A DNA stretch of 26,246 nt from SABY01 sp964523795 (GTDB lineage: Bacteria; Bacteroidota; Bacteroidia; Bacteroidales; 4484-276): NCBI GenBank assembly GCA_964523795.1, contig CAZGAO010000073.1, forward strand, positions 1 to 26,246, written 5' to 3'. Below the pieces are notes generated by a model that saw nothing but the letters and a program-made list of their open reading frames with translations, had not been told where the DNA came from and did no database searches. Position numbers and translations under genes: made by a program. Positions 14,999 to 22,366 of this stretch are shown here, in pieces. How positions within the stretch are numbered: the first letter of the stretch is position 1; each line of letters begins with the position of its first letter.

Positions 14999-16366
14999 TC
15001 AAGGCATAACATTAACGATCTCTTCAGGGGTGAAAATTAAAATATCCTCTGATGATTGCTGCTTCACGCTTTTTACAAAGACTGCCTTTATAACTTTTTT
15101 GTTTTTTGCAAATGGGATTCGGCTCACCTTATTATCCAAGGCTGAATTAATCTCATTTATCGAAACACTTTCCGACCATTTTACCTCCCCAATGAGCAGT
15201 GTGCTTTTATCCACCGATTCGGCTACCACATCAATTTCCATCGGTTTTTTATCCAATCCGTTTCCCCACCATCTTTGCCCGGTATTGAATCGTTTGCCAT
15301 CAATTAGGAGGTAAGGCATGGCGTTTCGGCAAATTTCTTCCCATATCGCCGAAAGATAAATATTGAAATTCCCCATTATATCATTCCAAACCTCATCTAC
15401 CAGATCAAACTCAAGCCGACTTTTATTGGGGATTAAATAGGTAAAATAAAAGTTTAGAAAGGGGTCATCCAATTTATAAAGACTTTTTTTGGATGATCGG
15501 GCTGATTCGCCAAAGGGTATTTCTCGTTTAATGTAGCCTTGGTTGATAAGAAATGTGAGCATTCGACCCAATTGTGTGGATGGTTTACCAAGCCGACCGG
15601 CAATTTCGGATAAACGATGCACACCTGAACCAATGAGACTTAAAATGGAATATGCCTGAGCTGAGGTTCGCATTTCATCCAAAAACAATCGTTCGGGCTC
15701 CTCATAGAGAATTCCATTTTGATCGAGCACATTATGTTTTATGGCTTCATCCAAGGCAGTGGCTCCCTTGCGTATTTCCCAATATCTCGGCACGCCGCCC
15801 CAAACTCCATATTCTGCAATTGCCTCCCTTGCCGATACCGACATGTAATCTTTCAGGTTTTTGATGTTCATAGGCTTTATCCGCATAATCTCGCTGCTAC
15901 GGCCATACAATGGAGCAGAACTATCAAGCACCAAGCTATGCATCATTTGTTGTGAGGAGCCACATAAAATTAGGTGAATGTTGTTATTTTGCTTTTGATC
16001 CACAAACTTTTGTATCACCGATGGTAATTCCGGGCTGTTTTTAACCAGGTAGGGAAACTCATCCAGGCAAAGCGTTGTTTGTATGGATAAACTGTTGTTA
16101 AGATTAACAAACAAACTTTCCCAATCAGCATAATCAGGTTTAGAAAAGCCGCCTATTGTTCTTTCAATCTGATTTGCAAGTGCTTTTCTTTGCAGAGCAG
16201 CTTCCCTAAGATCGGCAGAAAAATAAATCGCATCTGCAGGCAGCGCGTGCCGCAAAAGTGTAGATTTACCGCACCTCCTGCGCCCATATACTACAATAAG
16301 TTGCGATTCACTTTTTTGCAAAGCTTTATCGATCCTAACTATTTCTTTATCTCTGTTTACGAACAT
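14999..16366 (-). CDS. DUF234-type AAA+ ATPase with restriction-nuclease-like C-terminus
   Basis: This 455-residue protein belongs to the ATPase_2/DUF234 class found widely in archaea and Bacteroidota. It has Walker A GRRRCGKST (28-36), Walker B TTLCLDEFPYL (97-107), a sensor-like LILCGSS (132-138) and GVWGGVPRYWE (188-197). A winged-helix stretch covers about 237-285 (LSEIAGRLGKPSTQLGRMLTF). The C-terminal DUF234 region carries EIDVV (377-381) and GEVKW (393-397), which resemble the D and ExK of a PD-(D/E)XK nuclease fold. The ATG at 16366 was preferred over a GTG two codons earlier. A perfect long palindrome lies 17 bases upstream of the start. Its cellular role is not established, and mobile-element or DNA-maintenance functions have been suggested for the class. 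Confidence 0.88.
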   Translation of the reverse strand: MFVNRDKEIVRIDKALQKSESQLIVVYGRRRCGKSTLLRHALPADAIYFSADLREAALQRKALANQIERTIGGFSKPDYADWESLFVNLNNSLSIQTTLCLDEFPYLVKNSPELPSVIQKFVDQKQNNNIHLILCGSSQQMMHSLVLDSSAPLYGRSSEIMRIKPMNIKNLKDYMSVSAREAIAEYGVWGGVPRYWEIRKGATALDEAIKHNVLDQNGILYEEPERLFLDEMRTSAQAYSILSLIGSGVHRLSEIAGRLGKPSTQLGRMLTFLINQGYIKREIPFGESARSSKKSLYKLDDPFLNFYFTYLIPNKSRLEFDLVDEVWNDIMGNFNIYLSAIWEEICRNAMPYLLIDGKRFNTGQRWWGNGLDKKPMEIDVVAESVDKSTLLIGEVKWSESVSINEINSALDNKVSRIPFAKNKKVIKAVFVKSVKQQSSEDILIFTPEEIVNVMP

Positions 16367-16383
16367 AAGCACAAAGATAATTA

Positions 16384-16420
16384 ATTATGCTTGTCAAACA
16401 TAATGTTTGACAAGCATAAT
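16384..16420. promoter_or_regulatory. perfect 18+1+18 palindrome upstream of the ATPase
   Basis: ATTATGCTTGTCAAACAT at 16384-16401 is the exact reverse complement of 16403-16420, with one central base. It ends 17 bases before the ATPase start, at the position of a promoter or 5' UTR. It could be an autoregulatory operator, a cruciform or recognition site for the ATPase, or an RNA hairpin. There is no T-run on the minus strand directly after it, so it is not a typical terminator for the ATPase side. Confidence 0.8.
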
Positions 16421-16464
16421 ATTAAAAAGAACAAAAAATTCGAGTTATAAATTTAGCAAAGCGT

Positions 16465-18594
16465 TCAAAACCTAAACCTTAGTTGCATCTTGATCTCCGA
16501 CTTATTACTGCCATCAATTTCATCCAAGCCCGAGCTTATCGTGTTTTTGTTTGCATACCAAGTTTGCGAAAAGCGCAGCCAGAAATCCAACCTTTCCCTA
16601 ATTTCCCATTTTATTAAAAAATAAAAACGGCTGCCCTTATAAAAATAGGCAGGGATTGAAAAAGCATACAACACATCATTTTCGTAAGCATAAATGCGGG
16701 CATCGTAATCATCGGTGTCAAAAATTGCATAGCGCAGGCTAAGGTCGAAGGGCAGATTTTCGGGGCGCAGCAAAACATCCTGATACATAAGAAAACCACC
16801 GGAGGTGCTTTTGCCTGGATTTTCAAATTGTAAATATTCGATTCGATTTTTCAGAGTCAGAGCCGGAATAATGCTGTATGCGATGTTGAAGCGGAAACTT
16901 TGCTTATGTGTTTCGCCAATTTTATTGATATTATCGCTCACGTCCCAATTGGTTTCATCGTGGGTGGAGCGATATCTGAAATACATGTTGATATCGCGCG
17001 ACAGGCGGTATTCGAGCTGCCCCAGATATTCGTGCCCCTTGCTGGGGAAATCGGTACGAAAGCGCAACCAGGGGAAAGTATAATAATCGGCATAGCCACT
17101 CAAAGTCCAGTTTTTGTGCATATCGTAGCGGATGCCTGAGTAAAGTCCACGTTCGTTTTGATTGCTGCTCGACTCGCCAATGGCGTTGCTGTAAAGGTTT
17201 TGATATTTGATACCGTAATCACGATAAAACACCGAGAGCGCAATCTGCGGATGCAGGTTGGCCTGGAAGCCTGTTAGCCATGCCTTGCCTCCATTTTCGC
17301 TTCCAGCTATTTCGCCAAAAAAAGTGAAGCTGCTCACGATAAACTGATAATCCAGGCCGAAGTTTAGGTTTTCGCTGCTGGCAAAATTATATTTCTGATA
17401 GTCCTGCTGTCCCGGCTCCAGCGGCGTGCCCAGTTTGCTTTTATGGGCGGTGGCTCCCAGCCTGAATGCGTTTTTGCTGTATTCGAGGTGCATGCCATAT
17501 AGGTTTTCTTTGATGGCGTGGCGATCTTCCATCTCGGCGTTCGTGCGGTGGTAGCCCGATTCCTGCAAGGAACTCACCAGGGCAATTTCCTGATTTACCG
17601 TATCGTAGTCGCTGATGTTGGCATCGATATGTTTTTGGGAGTAAAAAGCGGTAAAAGCAAGATTTTTAAAAGCCGTGGTAACTGCCGCACCGCGCAAAAA
17701 CAGGTTTTCGTTGGCCGCCGTGTTGGGTCGCACCCGGCGTTGATTTTTGATAATGGTAACGCCATCCGAAGATTTGCCGAAGGCCAGGCCGGTCCAAAGG
17801 GTTAACCCCTGGCCAAATTCAAGGTGGTAATCGCCCACCACCAGTTCTTTGATAAAACCCAGGTCGCTGGCATAGGCAAAGGCTGAATAAAAATCGAAAC
17901 CCTGCTTTTGTGAGCCTGCAAAAAATTCCTCGCCGGCATCTTTGTCGGCGGTAATGCCCGCCCTAAACTTGTTGCGGTAATTAAAACCATAGCGCAAATA
18001 AAGGCGGTCGGGGCTGCCGAGGTAATAGCTGTTGGGCTTTTCTTCTTTCAGCGAATCGGACAGACTGCGGTAGCCTTCCTGCTGTTCGAGAATGCGTGAG
18101 TAACGCAAAAAGATATCGTGCCGCCCGTATTTCAGCACCTTGCTTAGGCTTTCCTTGTATTCCGGTTTATCCTGCGAAAAACTTACAAAGGGTTCCATCA
18201 GCTCGATCAGTTCACGACTAAAGCCCTCGATGGCCTGCAACTCGTAAATGCTCACAAAAAGGCCGTAGTTATTTCGATATTCGATAATTCGGTGTGCCTG
18301 GAGATCGCTAATAAAAAACAACTGTTTCAAATCTTCAAACGAAGCATAGTTGAGGTTTATCGGCTGATCGAGCAGGTAATAGAGCCCGTCAAGCAAGTCG
18401 GTGTAATCGAGTTCCTGATCCGAGCGTTCGGCAATTTGCTCTATCCGGCTTATCAGTGCCTCGCGCTCCTTAATACCGATTTTTTGCTCTTGTGCCCACA
18501 GCGAGGACGTTAACCCAAATAAGAGTAAAAATGCAAGGCTCCAAACTTTTTGCCTTGCATTCAGAATATTGCTATGCCGGCAATCATTTTTCAC
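16465..18594 (-). CDS. ComEA-like helix-hairpin-helix protein with C-terminal outer-membrane barrel
   Basis: This 709-residue exported protein has an extended N-terminus and a hydrophobic signal segment ending near SLWAQ (residue 35). Residues 78-137 match the ComEA helix-hairpin-helix layout: PINLNYASFEDLKQLFFI, RIIEYRNNYGLFVSIYEL, AIEGFSRELIELMEPFV. The first hairpin lacks the usual GIG and the second has only a partial one, so DNA binding may be lost. From about 150 on, alternating strands with many Tyr and Phe (LRYSRILEQQEGY, LYLRYGFNYRN, VVGDYHLEFGQGLTLW) end in MQLRFRF, typical of a large outer-membrane barrel. It is the second gene of an operon, 11 bases after the FadL/PorV-like gene. 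Function is unknown; a DNA-related or assembly role is only conjecture. Confidence 0.8.
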   Translation of the reverse strand: MKNDCRHSNILNARQKVWSLAFLLLFGLTSSLWAQEQKIGIKEREALISRIEQIAERSDQELDYTDLLDGLYYLLDQPINLNYASFEDLKQLFFISDLQAHRIIEYRNNYGLFVSIYELQAIEGFSRELIELMEPFVSFSQDKPEYKESLSKVLKYGRHDIFLRYSRILEQQEGYRSLSDSLKEEKPNSYYLGSPDRLYLRYGFNYRNKFRAGITADKDAGEEFFAGSQKQGFDFYSAFAYASDLGFIKELVVGDYHLEFGQGLTLWTGLAFGKSSDGVTIIKNQRRVRPNTAANENLFLRGAAVTTAFKNLAFTAFYSQKHIDANISDYDTVNQEIALVSSLQESGYHRTNAEMEDRHAIKENLYGMHLEYSKNAFRLGATAHKSKLGTPLEPGQQDYQKYNFASSENLNFGLDYQFIVSSFTFFGEIAGSENGGKAWLTGFQANLHPQIALSVFYRDYGIKYQNLYSNAIGESSSNQNERGLYSGIRYDMHKNWTLSGYADYYTFPWLRFRTDFPSKGHEYLGQLEYRLSRDINMYFRYRSTHDETNWDVSDNINKIGETHKQSFRFNIAYSIIPALTLKNRIEYLQFENPGKSTSGGFLMYQDVLLRPENLPFDLSLRYAIFDTDDYDARIYAYENDVLYAFSIPAYFYKGSRFYFLIKWEIRERLDFWLRFSQTWYANKNTISSGLDEIDGSNKSEIKMQLRFRF

Positions 18595-18605
18595 AAAAGG
18601 CTGAT

Positions 18606-19421
18606 TTATTTAAATTGATAGATTATCGAAACTTGTGGCGAGTAGCCCAGCACCTGGTGAATGCTTGAGGAGAAATCGATGGTCAGGTTTTTCAGGTTCA
18701 GGCCAAAGCCAAAAGAATATAAACCGGGATTGGTGGCCAGTCCGCCACGCACATAAACCGCGCTAACAATCCGGTATTCGATGCCCAGCTTTGCCACAGC
18801 ATCAAACTCGGTATCTTTTTCTACCTCCGCTGTTAGCAGCAGTTTGTCGTCAAAGGCATAAGCGGCTCCAAGCCTGATGCTGGCCGGAATACGCTCATCG
18901 CCATAGTCGGCAATCTTTGCGTTGATGGGATTGTAAATGTGCGCTCCCAGGCTGAGGTGGTCGTTAACTTTGGCAAGCACGCCCAACTCGAAGGTCAAAG
19001 CTCCTTTTTTTCCGTAGTTATCGCCAAAGGCAAGGTGAAGATAATCGAGCTGCACGCCCACGGCAATTTTTTTGCTCAACTGCCGGGCATAGGCCAGGCC
19101 GATTTTGCTTTCGTTATAAAGGGCATAGCCAAAATACGACATCTTGAGGCCAAACACACCCGAGGAAGTAGGAAGCACCATGCCCAACGATTTCAGACTT
19201 AGCTCTTTCACCAGAAAGCGGTTTTCAACATAAGCTCCGGCGGCCAGGTGATTGTAAAAGGCCAGGCCGGCCTGGTTGTTTTGCAGCGACCAAAAATCGC
19301 TCAAAGCCACCGATGCTCCGGCCATAGCCGACGATCGCCCGCCTTCGGGCACATTGCCGTTGGTGGCATGGGCGGCATGGCACCAGAAAAGAATCAATAT
19401 GAAACTTACCAACTTTTGCAT
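18606..19421 (-). CDS. FadL/PorV-like outer-membrane barrel protein
   Basis: This 271-residue protein has a signal peptide (MQKLVSFILILFWCHAAHA). It begins its mature part with VPEGGRSSAMAGASVALSDFWSLQNNQAGLAF, the N-terminal pattern shared by PorV, PorQ and FadL-type Bacteroidota barrels, in which a plug-like segment is followed by strands. Further strands (IAVGVQLDYLHLAFG, LTFELGVLAKVNDHLSLGAHIYNP, VYVRGGLATNPGLYSFGFGLNL) end in VSIIYQFK with a Phe-Lys terminus. It is first in an operon with the helix-hairpin-helix barrel gene, so the two probably act together at the outer membrane. It is shorter than true PorV and lacks an identified T9SS partner here. I do not assign it to PorV or PorQ. 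Confidence 0.78.
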   Translation of the reverse strand: MQKLVSFILILFWCHAAHATNGNVPEGGRSSAMAGASVALSDFWSLQNNQAGLAFYNHLAAGAYVENRFLVKELSLKSLGMVLPTSSGVFGLKMSYFGYALYNESKIGLAYARQLSKKIAVGVQLDYLHLAFGDNYGKKGALTFELGVLAKVNDHLSLGAHIYNPINAKIADYGDERIPASIRLGAAYAFDDKLLLTAEVEKDTEFDAVAKLGIEYRIVSAVYVRGGLATNPGLYSFGFGLNLKNLTIDFSSSIHQVLGYSPQVSIIYQFK

Positions 19422-19505
19422 AAGGCGCGCAAAATTTGGGACTAAGGTAGGTGTTTTTTATTTAATCGCAAGAATGATAAATTTTTTATACGATAGAACT
19501 ATCAT

Positions 19506-19764
19506 AAATTTCTCCCGGCAACACGCCGTTTCGCTGTGTGTTTGGTGCCAATGAAATGTTTTTGCAAATGTGTATATCTAGGGAGAAATCTCTTCCCAAA
19601 TGTCCCCGCAAAGACGGGATTTCTCTGATGGGTCGGGATTCCACATGTGCGGGACTTCGCTCAATCTCGCCTTTGGCGAGGTTGTCCCCGATAGTCGGGG
19701 CAGGCAGCTTCGTTCCCCATTACCTCACTTTGCTCAAAAAATTTGAGTGGTCTCTCGAAATGAC
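19506..19764 (-). repeat. mosaic REP-like intergenic repeat, copy 2
   Basis: The 5' part (19506-19562) is the inverse of 184-240, while 19578-19605 and 19716-19747 match 229-279 in direct orientation. Between them are perfect hairpins CTCGCC-TTT-GGCGAG (19666-19680) and CCCCGA-TAG-TCGGGG (19686-19700). No coding region is convincing in the whole gap 19422-19983, although a 96-codon frame crosses the repeat. Confidence 0.6.
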
Positions 19765-19797
19765 AAAGCCCGGGACAAAAAATTTCCCCCGGGCTTT
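19765..19797 (+). terminator. terminator-like GC-rich hairpin
   Basis: AAAGCCCGGG (19765-19774) pairs with CCCGGGCTTT (19788-19797) around a 13-base loop, followed by more T on the plus strand. There is no plus-strand gene upstream, so it may be part of the adjacent repeat or act as a weak terminator for the minus-strand gene stopping at 19984. Confidence 0.45.
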
Positions 19798-19811
19798 TTC
19801 AAAAGAATTAA

Positions 19812-19969
19812 TTAGTGCTTGTCCATAAAGTCGATTTTTTTTTGATTTAAGATTGAGGATTAACGATCGGAGATTTTAGATTGTGTTGAATATCACCAAC
19901 ATCTTAAATCTAAAATCGTTAATCTGAAATCGTATATTTTTTTAACTGTTACTTTAAAGACAGACACTA
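19812..19969 (+). repeat. MITE-like intergenic repeat, copy 2
   Basis: This element starts TTAGTGCTTGTCC and ends GACAGACACTA, inverted termini like those of the copy at 6006-6162. The central block (from GATTTAAGATTGA to ATCGTTAATCT) is nearly identical between the two. It lies 14 bases downstream of the stop codon of the minus-strand gene 19984-20364 and encodes nothing. Right-flank bases do not repeat the left-flank TAA, so a target duplication is not evident here. Confidence 0.75.
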
Positions 19970-19983
19970 TTTACTATCAAAAA

Positions 19984-20364
19984 TTATTTTTGGCTCTCGT
20001 TGAGCCAGATGTAGGCTTCCTGCTTGCTCGAAAACTGGGCTATCTGCACCGCCACCGAGTGTTGCGTCATCTGGTCTTTAAACTGAAACCCAAAGCGCAA
20101 CTGATCCATGGTGCGGGTGAGGATGGCTATGGATTTGTTTTCGATAATGGCCTTGTTGCGCACCAGCCAGTCAAAAAACTGCCTTAGCTTTATTTTGGTA
20201 ATGGTAACGTTAGCCTTTCGCAGATCCATCACAATGCCCCGAACGTTGAAATAATCGGTTGTTTTGAGTTGGTCTTTTTTCATCAACACAAATTCCTTTG
20301 CGTCCACATTGCCCGAGAATTGCTCTATCAGGCAGTTTTCTCCTAATTCCTTAAATGTAATCAT
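19984..20364 (-). CDS. small SpoIIAA/STAS-like cytoplasmic protein
   Basis: This 126-residue soluble protein has no signal peptide. It has a beta-alpha pattern beginning MITFKELGENCLIEQFSGNVDAKEF, a central VRGIVMDLRKANVTI strand-loop, a helix LRQFFDWLVRNKAI, the strand SIAILTRTMDQL, and an ending QIAQFSSKQEAYIWL. The order (short strands, VMDLR strand then helix, a SKQEAYIWL final helix) is that of SpoIIAA-like/STAS domain proteins, which often act in protein-protein regulation, but I see no phosphorylatable serine motif that decides this. The start at 20364 is preceded by AAGGAG almost directly before the ATG (two bases), closer than usual. It is monocistronic and divergent from hydG. The specific role is unknown. 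Confidence 0.65.
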   Translation of the reverse strand: MITFKELGENCLIEQFSGNVDAKEFVLMKKDQLKTTDYFNVRGIVMDLRKANVTITKIKLRQFFDWLVRNKAIIENKSIAILTRTMDQLRFGFQFKDQMTQHSVAVQIAQFSSKQEAYIWLNESQK

Positions 20365-20787
20365 ACTCCTTTTTAATTTTAGATTTAACTAATATGTAAT
20401 CAGAGTAAACTTACTGGCATAGGCACTTTTTAATTATTTCAATTTATTAAATTAAACCCCTTTGTTTTGGGCATATCAGGGTAACGGACTATTGTGTAGT
20501 AAATTTTGATTATTAGGAAATATTAGGAAAGGGGATTTTTGATATTACGAGGAAAATAAAATTAGAAACTATGAGAAGCGGCTCTGAAATCACTTCCCCA
20601 GTGCAAAGCCGACTCAGGGGATCATACAAGGTGAGCATTCATATTTGAGAGTAGCAATTTTCGCAACAACTTGTTTTAGAATAAAAATTTTCATTTACCT
20701 ACAAGTTCAATAATGTAAACTCGGGTTTATGCAGTTCTCGATTTAATTTCGTTTTTTCGTTGAATAATTAAGTAAACAAATACTATA
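20365..20787. other. 423-bp divergent intergenic region without a clear gene
   Basis: This gap separates divergent genes and must hold both promoters. I see no perfect TAnnTTTG; TAATTTCG at 20744-20751 is the nearest on the hydG side. A direct repeat TATTAGGAAA occurs twice at 20511-20530. A short open frame (20571-20648, 25 codons) and possible pseudoknot pairing (CGGCT 20579-20583 with AGCCG 20607-20611; TCCCC 20595-20599 with GGGGA 20617-20621) lie in a GC-richer island at 20571-20640. It may be a leader or small RNA, but this is unproven. Confidence 0.4.
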
Positions 20788-22215
20788 ATGATTTTTAGCC
20801 CTGAAAAATGCGCCATCCCAGATGAAAAAATGAAGCCCTTTATTGACCCTGAGGAGCTTTGGGGATACCTGAATGCCGAAAAACCCAACAAAGAACGCGT
20901 GCGTAAGGTCATAGCCAAGTCACTCAACAAGCAACGCCTTACCCTCGAAGAAACTGCGGTACTTATCAATGCCGATGATCCCGAATTGATCGAGGAGATT
21001 AAGGCAGGTGCGCGCGAGCTGAAAAAGAAAGTCTATGGCAATCGCATTGTTTTGTTTGCCCCGCTGTATATTGGCAACCATTGCGTGAACAACTGCAAAT
21101 ACTGCGGTTTTAAGGCTTCCAACAAATTTGCCATGCGACGCAAACTCACCGACGAGGAGATTATTCACGAAACCGAAGCCCTGGAAGATAACGGCCAGAA
21201 ACGACTGATACTAGTTTATGGCGAGCATCCCATGTACAGCCCCGAATATATTGCGCATACCGTTAAGCTGGTTTATAGCGTAAAAAAAGGCAATGGCGAA
21301 ATCCGGCGTGTAAACATCAACGCGGCACCGATGGAAATAGAAGGTTTCAAAGTGGTGAAAGAGGCGGGCATAGGCACTTATCAGGTTTTTCAGGAAACCT
21401 ACCATCCCGAGGCATACAAAATTTACCACCCCAGTGGCCCTAAAAGAGACTACAACTATCGCCTTACCGCCCTCGACCGCGCGCAGGAAGCCGGGGTAGA
21501 TGACGTGGGTATTGGTGCCTTGTTTGGCTTGTACGACTGGCGTTTCGAGGTGATGGGGCTGGTGCGCCACACCAACCACTTCGAGGCCGTTTACGATGTG
21601 GGTCCGCACACCATCAGTTTCCCGCGCATCAAGGATGCGTCCGAATTTAACATCGACCCAAAATATGCTGTTGACGATGACATCTTCATTCGGCTGGTGG
21701 CCATCCTGCGCCTGGCGGTGCCTTATACCGGGATGATTCTTACAGCCCGCGAAAATCAAAACGTGCGCAACGCGGTGATGCACTTTGGTGTGTCGCAAAT
21801 CGATGGTGGCACCAAGCTCGAAATTGGGGCTTATTCTGATTCGCTAAACGAAGAGCAAAACCTTAACAAGGAGCAATTCCGCATCAACGACCCTCGCTCG
21901 CTGGGCGAAGTAATCGACGATTTGCTCGATCAAGGATTCCTCCCATCCTTCTGCACAGCCTGCTATCGTTTGGGTCGCACCGGCGAACACTTTATGGAGT
22001 TTTCGGTACCCGGATTTATCAAACGCTTTTGCACACCCAACGCCATACTTACCCTGGCCGAATATCTGGAAGATTATGCCACGGACGAGGTAGCCAAAAA
22101 AGGCTGGAAGGTAATCGAAGAAAATAAAAAAGAGTTGCACGGCTTCGACCGTTTGGATGAGCTTGAAAAGCGCATTCAACGCATTAAGCAGGGCGAGCGG
22201 GATTTGTATTTTTAA
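20788..22215 (+). CDS. hydG: [FeFe]-hydrogenase H-cluster maturase HydG
   Basis: HydG is a radical-SAM tyrosine lyase that makes the CO and CN ligands and the organometallic iron synthon for the [FeFe]-hydrogenase H-cluster, working with HydE and HydF in the cytosol. The 475-residue product has the SAM-cluster motif CVNNCKYC (Cys99, 103, 106) in a TIM-barrel. It also has the second-cluster motif C389-X2-C392-X22-C415 (FCTACYRLGRTGEHFMEF, then RFC), which separates HydG from ThiH. Other conserved parts are VNINAAPMEIEGF, YQVFQETYHPEAY and GIGALFGLYDWRFE. The ATG at 20788 is the only reasonable start. No hydE, hydF or hydrogenase gene lies in the window, so it is an isolated member of the pathway here. 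It is monocistronic. Confidence 0.96.
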   Translation: MIFSPEKCAIPDEKMKPFIDPEELWGYLNAEKPNKERVRKVIAKSLNKQRLTLEETAVLINADDPELIEEIKAGARELKKKVYGNRIVLFAPLYIGNHCVNNCKYCGFKASNKFAMRRKLTDEEIIHETEALEDNGQKRLILVYGEHPMYSPEYIAHTVKLVYSVKKGNGEIRRVNINAAPMEIEGFKVVKEAGIGTYQVFQETYHPEAYKIYHPSGPKRDYNYRLTALDRAQEAGVDDVGIGALFGLYDWRFEVMGLVRHTNHFEAVYDVGPHTISFPRIKDASEFNIDPKYAVDDDIFIRLVAILRLAVPYTGMILTARENQNVRNAVMHFGVSQIDGGTKLEIGAYSDSLNEEQNLNKEQFRINDPRSLGEVIDDLLDQGFLPSFCTACYRLGRTGEHFMEFSVPGFIKRFCTPNAILTLAEYLEDYATDEVAKKGWKVIEENKKELHGFDRLDELEKRIQRIKQGERDLYF

Positions 22216-22246
22216 TTAAAATTCCATTAGAACTTTGAAAGTGCCC

Positions 22247-22345
22247 AAAGTGTCAAGTTACAAGTGCCTAAAGTGTCAAGTTACAAGTGCCTAAAGTTGT
22301 TGAAAGCAACTCGAAACTTTTAACTCGAAACTTTTAACTAGAAAC
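22247..22345. repeat. short tandem repeats downstream of hydG
   Basis: A 23-bp unit (AAAGTGTCAAGTTACAAGTG plus CCT) occurs twice perfectly at 22247-22292 with partial units on both sides. It is followed by a 14-bp unit TCGAAACTTTTAAC twice at 22311-22338 plus a partial third. They lie between the convergent hydG and the gene ending at 22367. No terminator hairpin is obvious. Confidence 0.65.
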
Positions 22346-22366
22346 ATCAAACTACAAACTCATTTC

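Noticed and set aside
16384..16420. palindrome read as a terminator for the HhH-ATPase intergenic gap
   Set aside because: It is upstream of the ATPase and no T-run follows on the minus strand. On the plus strand no gene leads into it.
18606..19421. assignment as PorV or PorQ of the T9SS
   Set aside because: The N-terminal pattern is shared by many Bacteroidota barrels, the protein is shorter than PorV, and no other T9SS gene is adjacent.
19538..19828. 96-codon plus-strand frame
   Set aside because: It runs across REP-like hairpins and into the MITE-like element, so it is repeat-derived rather than a gene.
20571..20648. 25-codon open frame before hydG as a leader peptide
   Set aside because: No ribosome binding site at a proper distance and no composition typical of attenuation peptides; kept only as part of the uncertain structured region.
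22247..22338. possible CRISPR array
   Set aside because: The 23-bp and 14-bp units are contiguous with no spacers and only two copies each.
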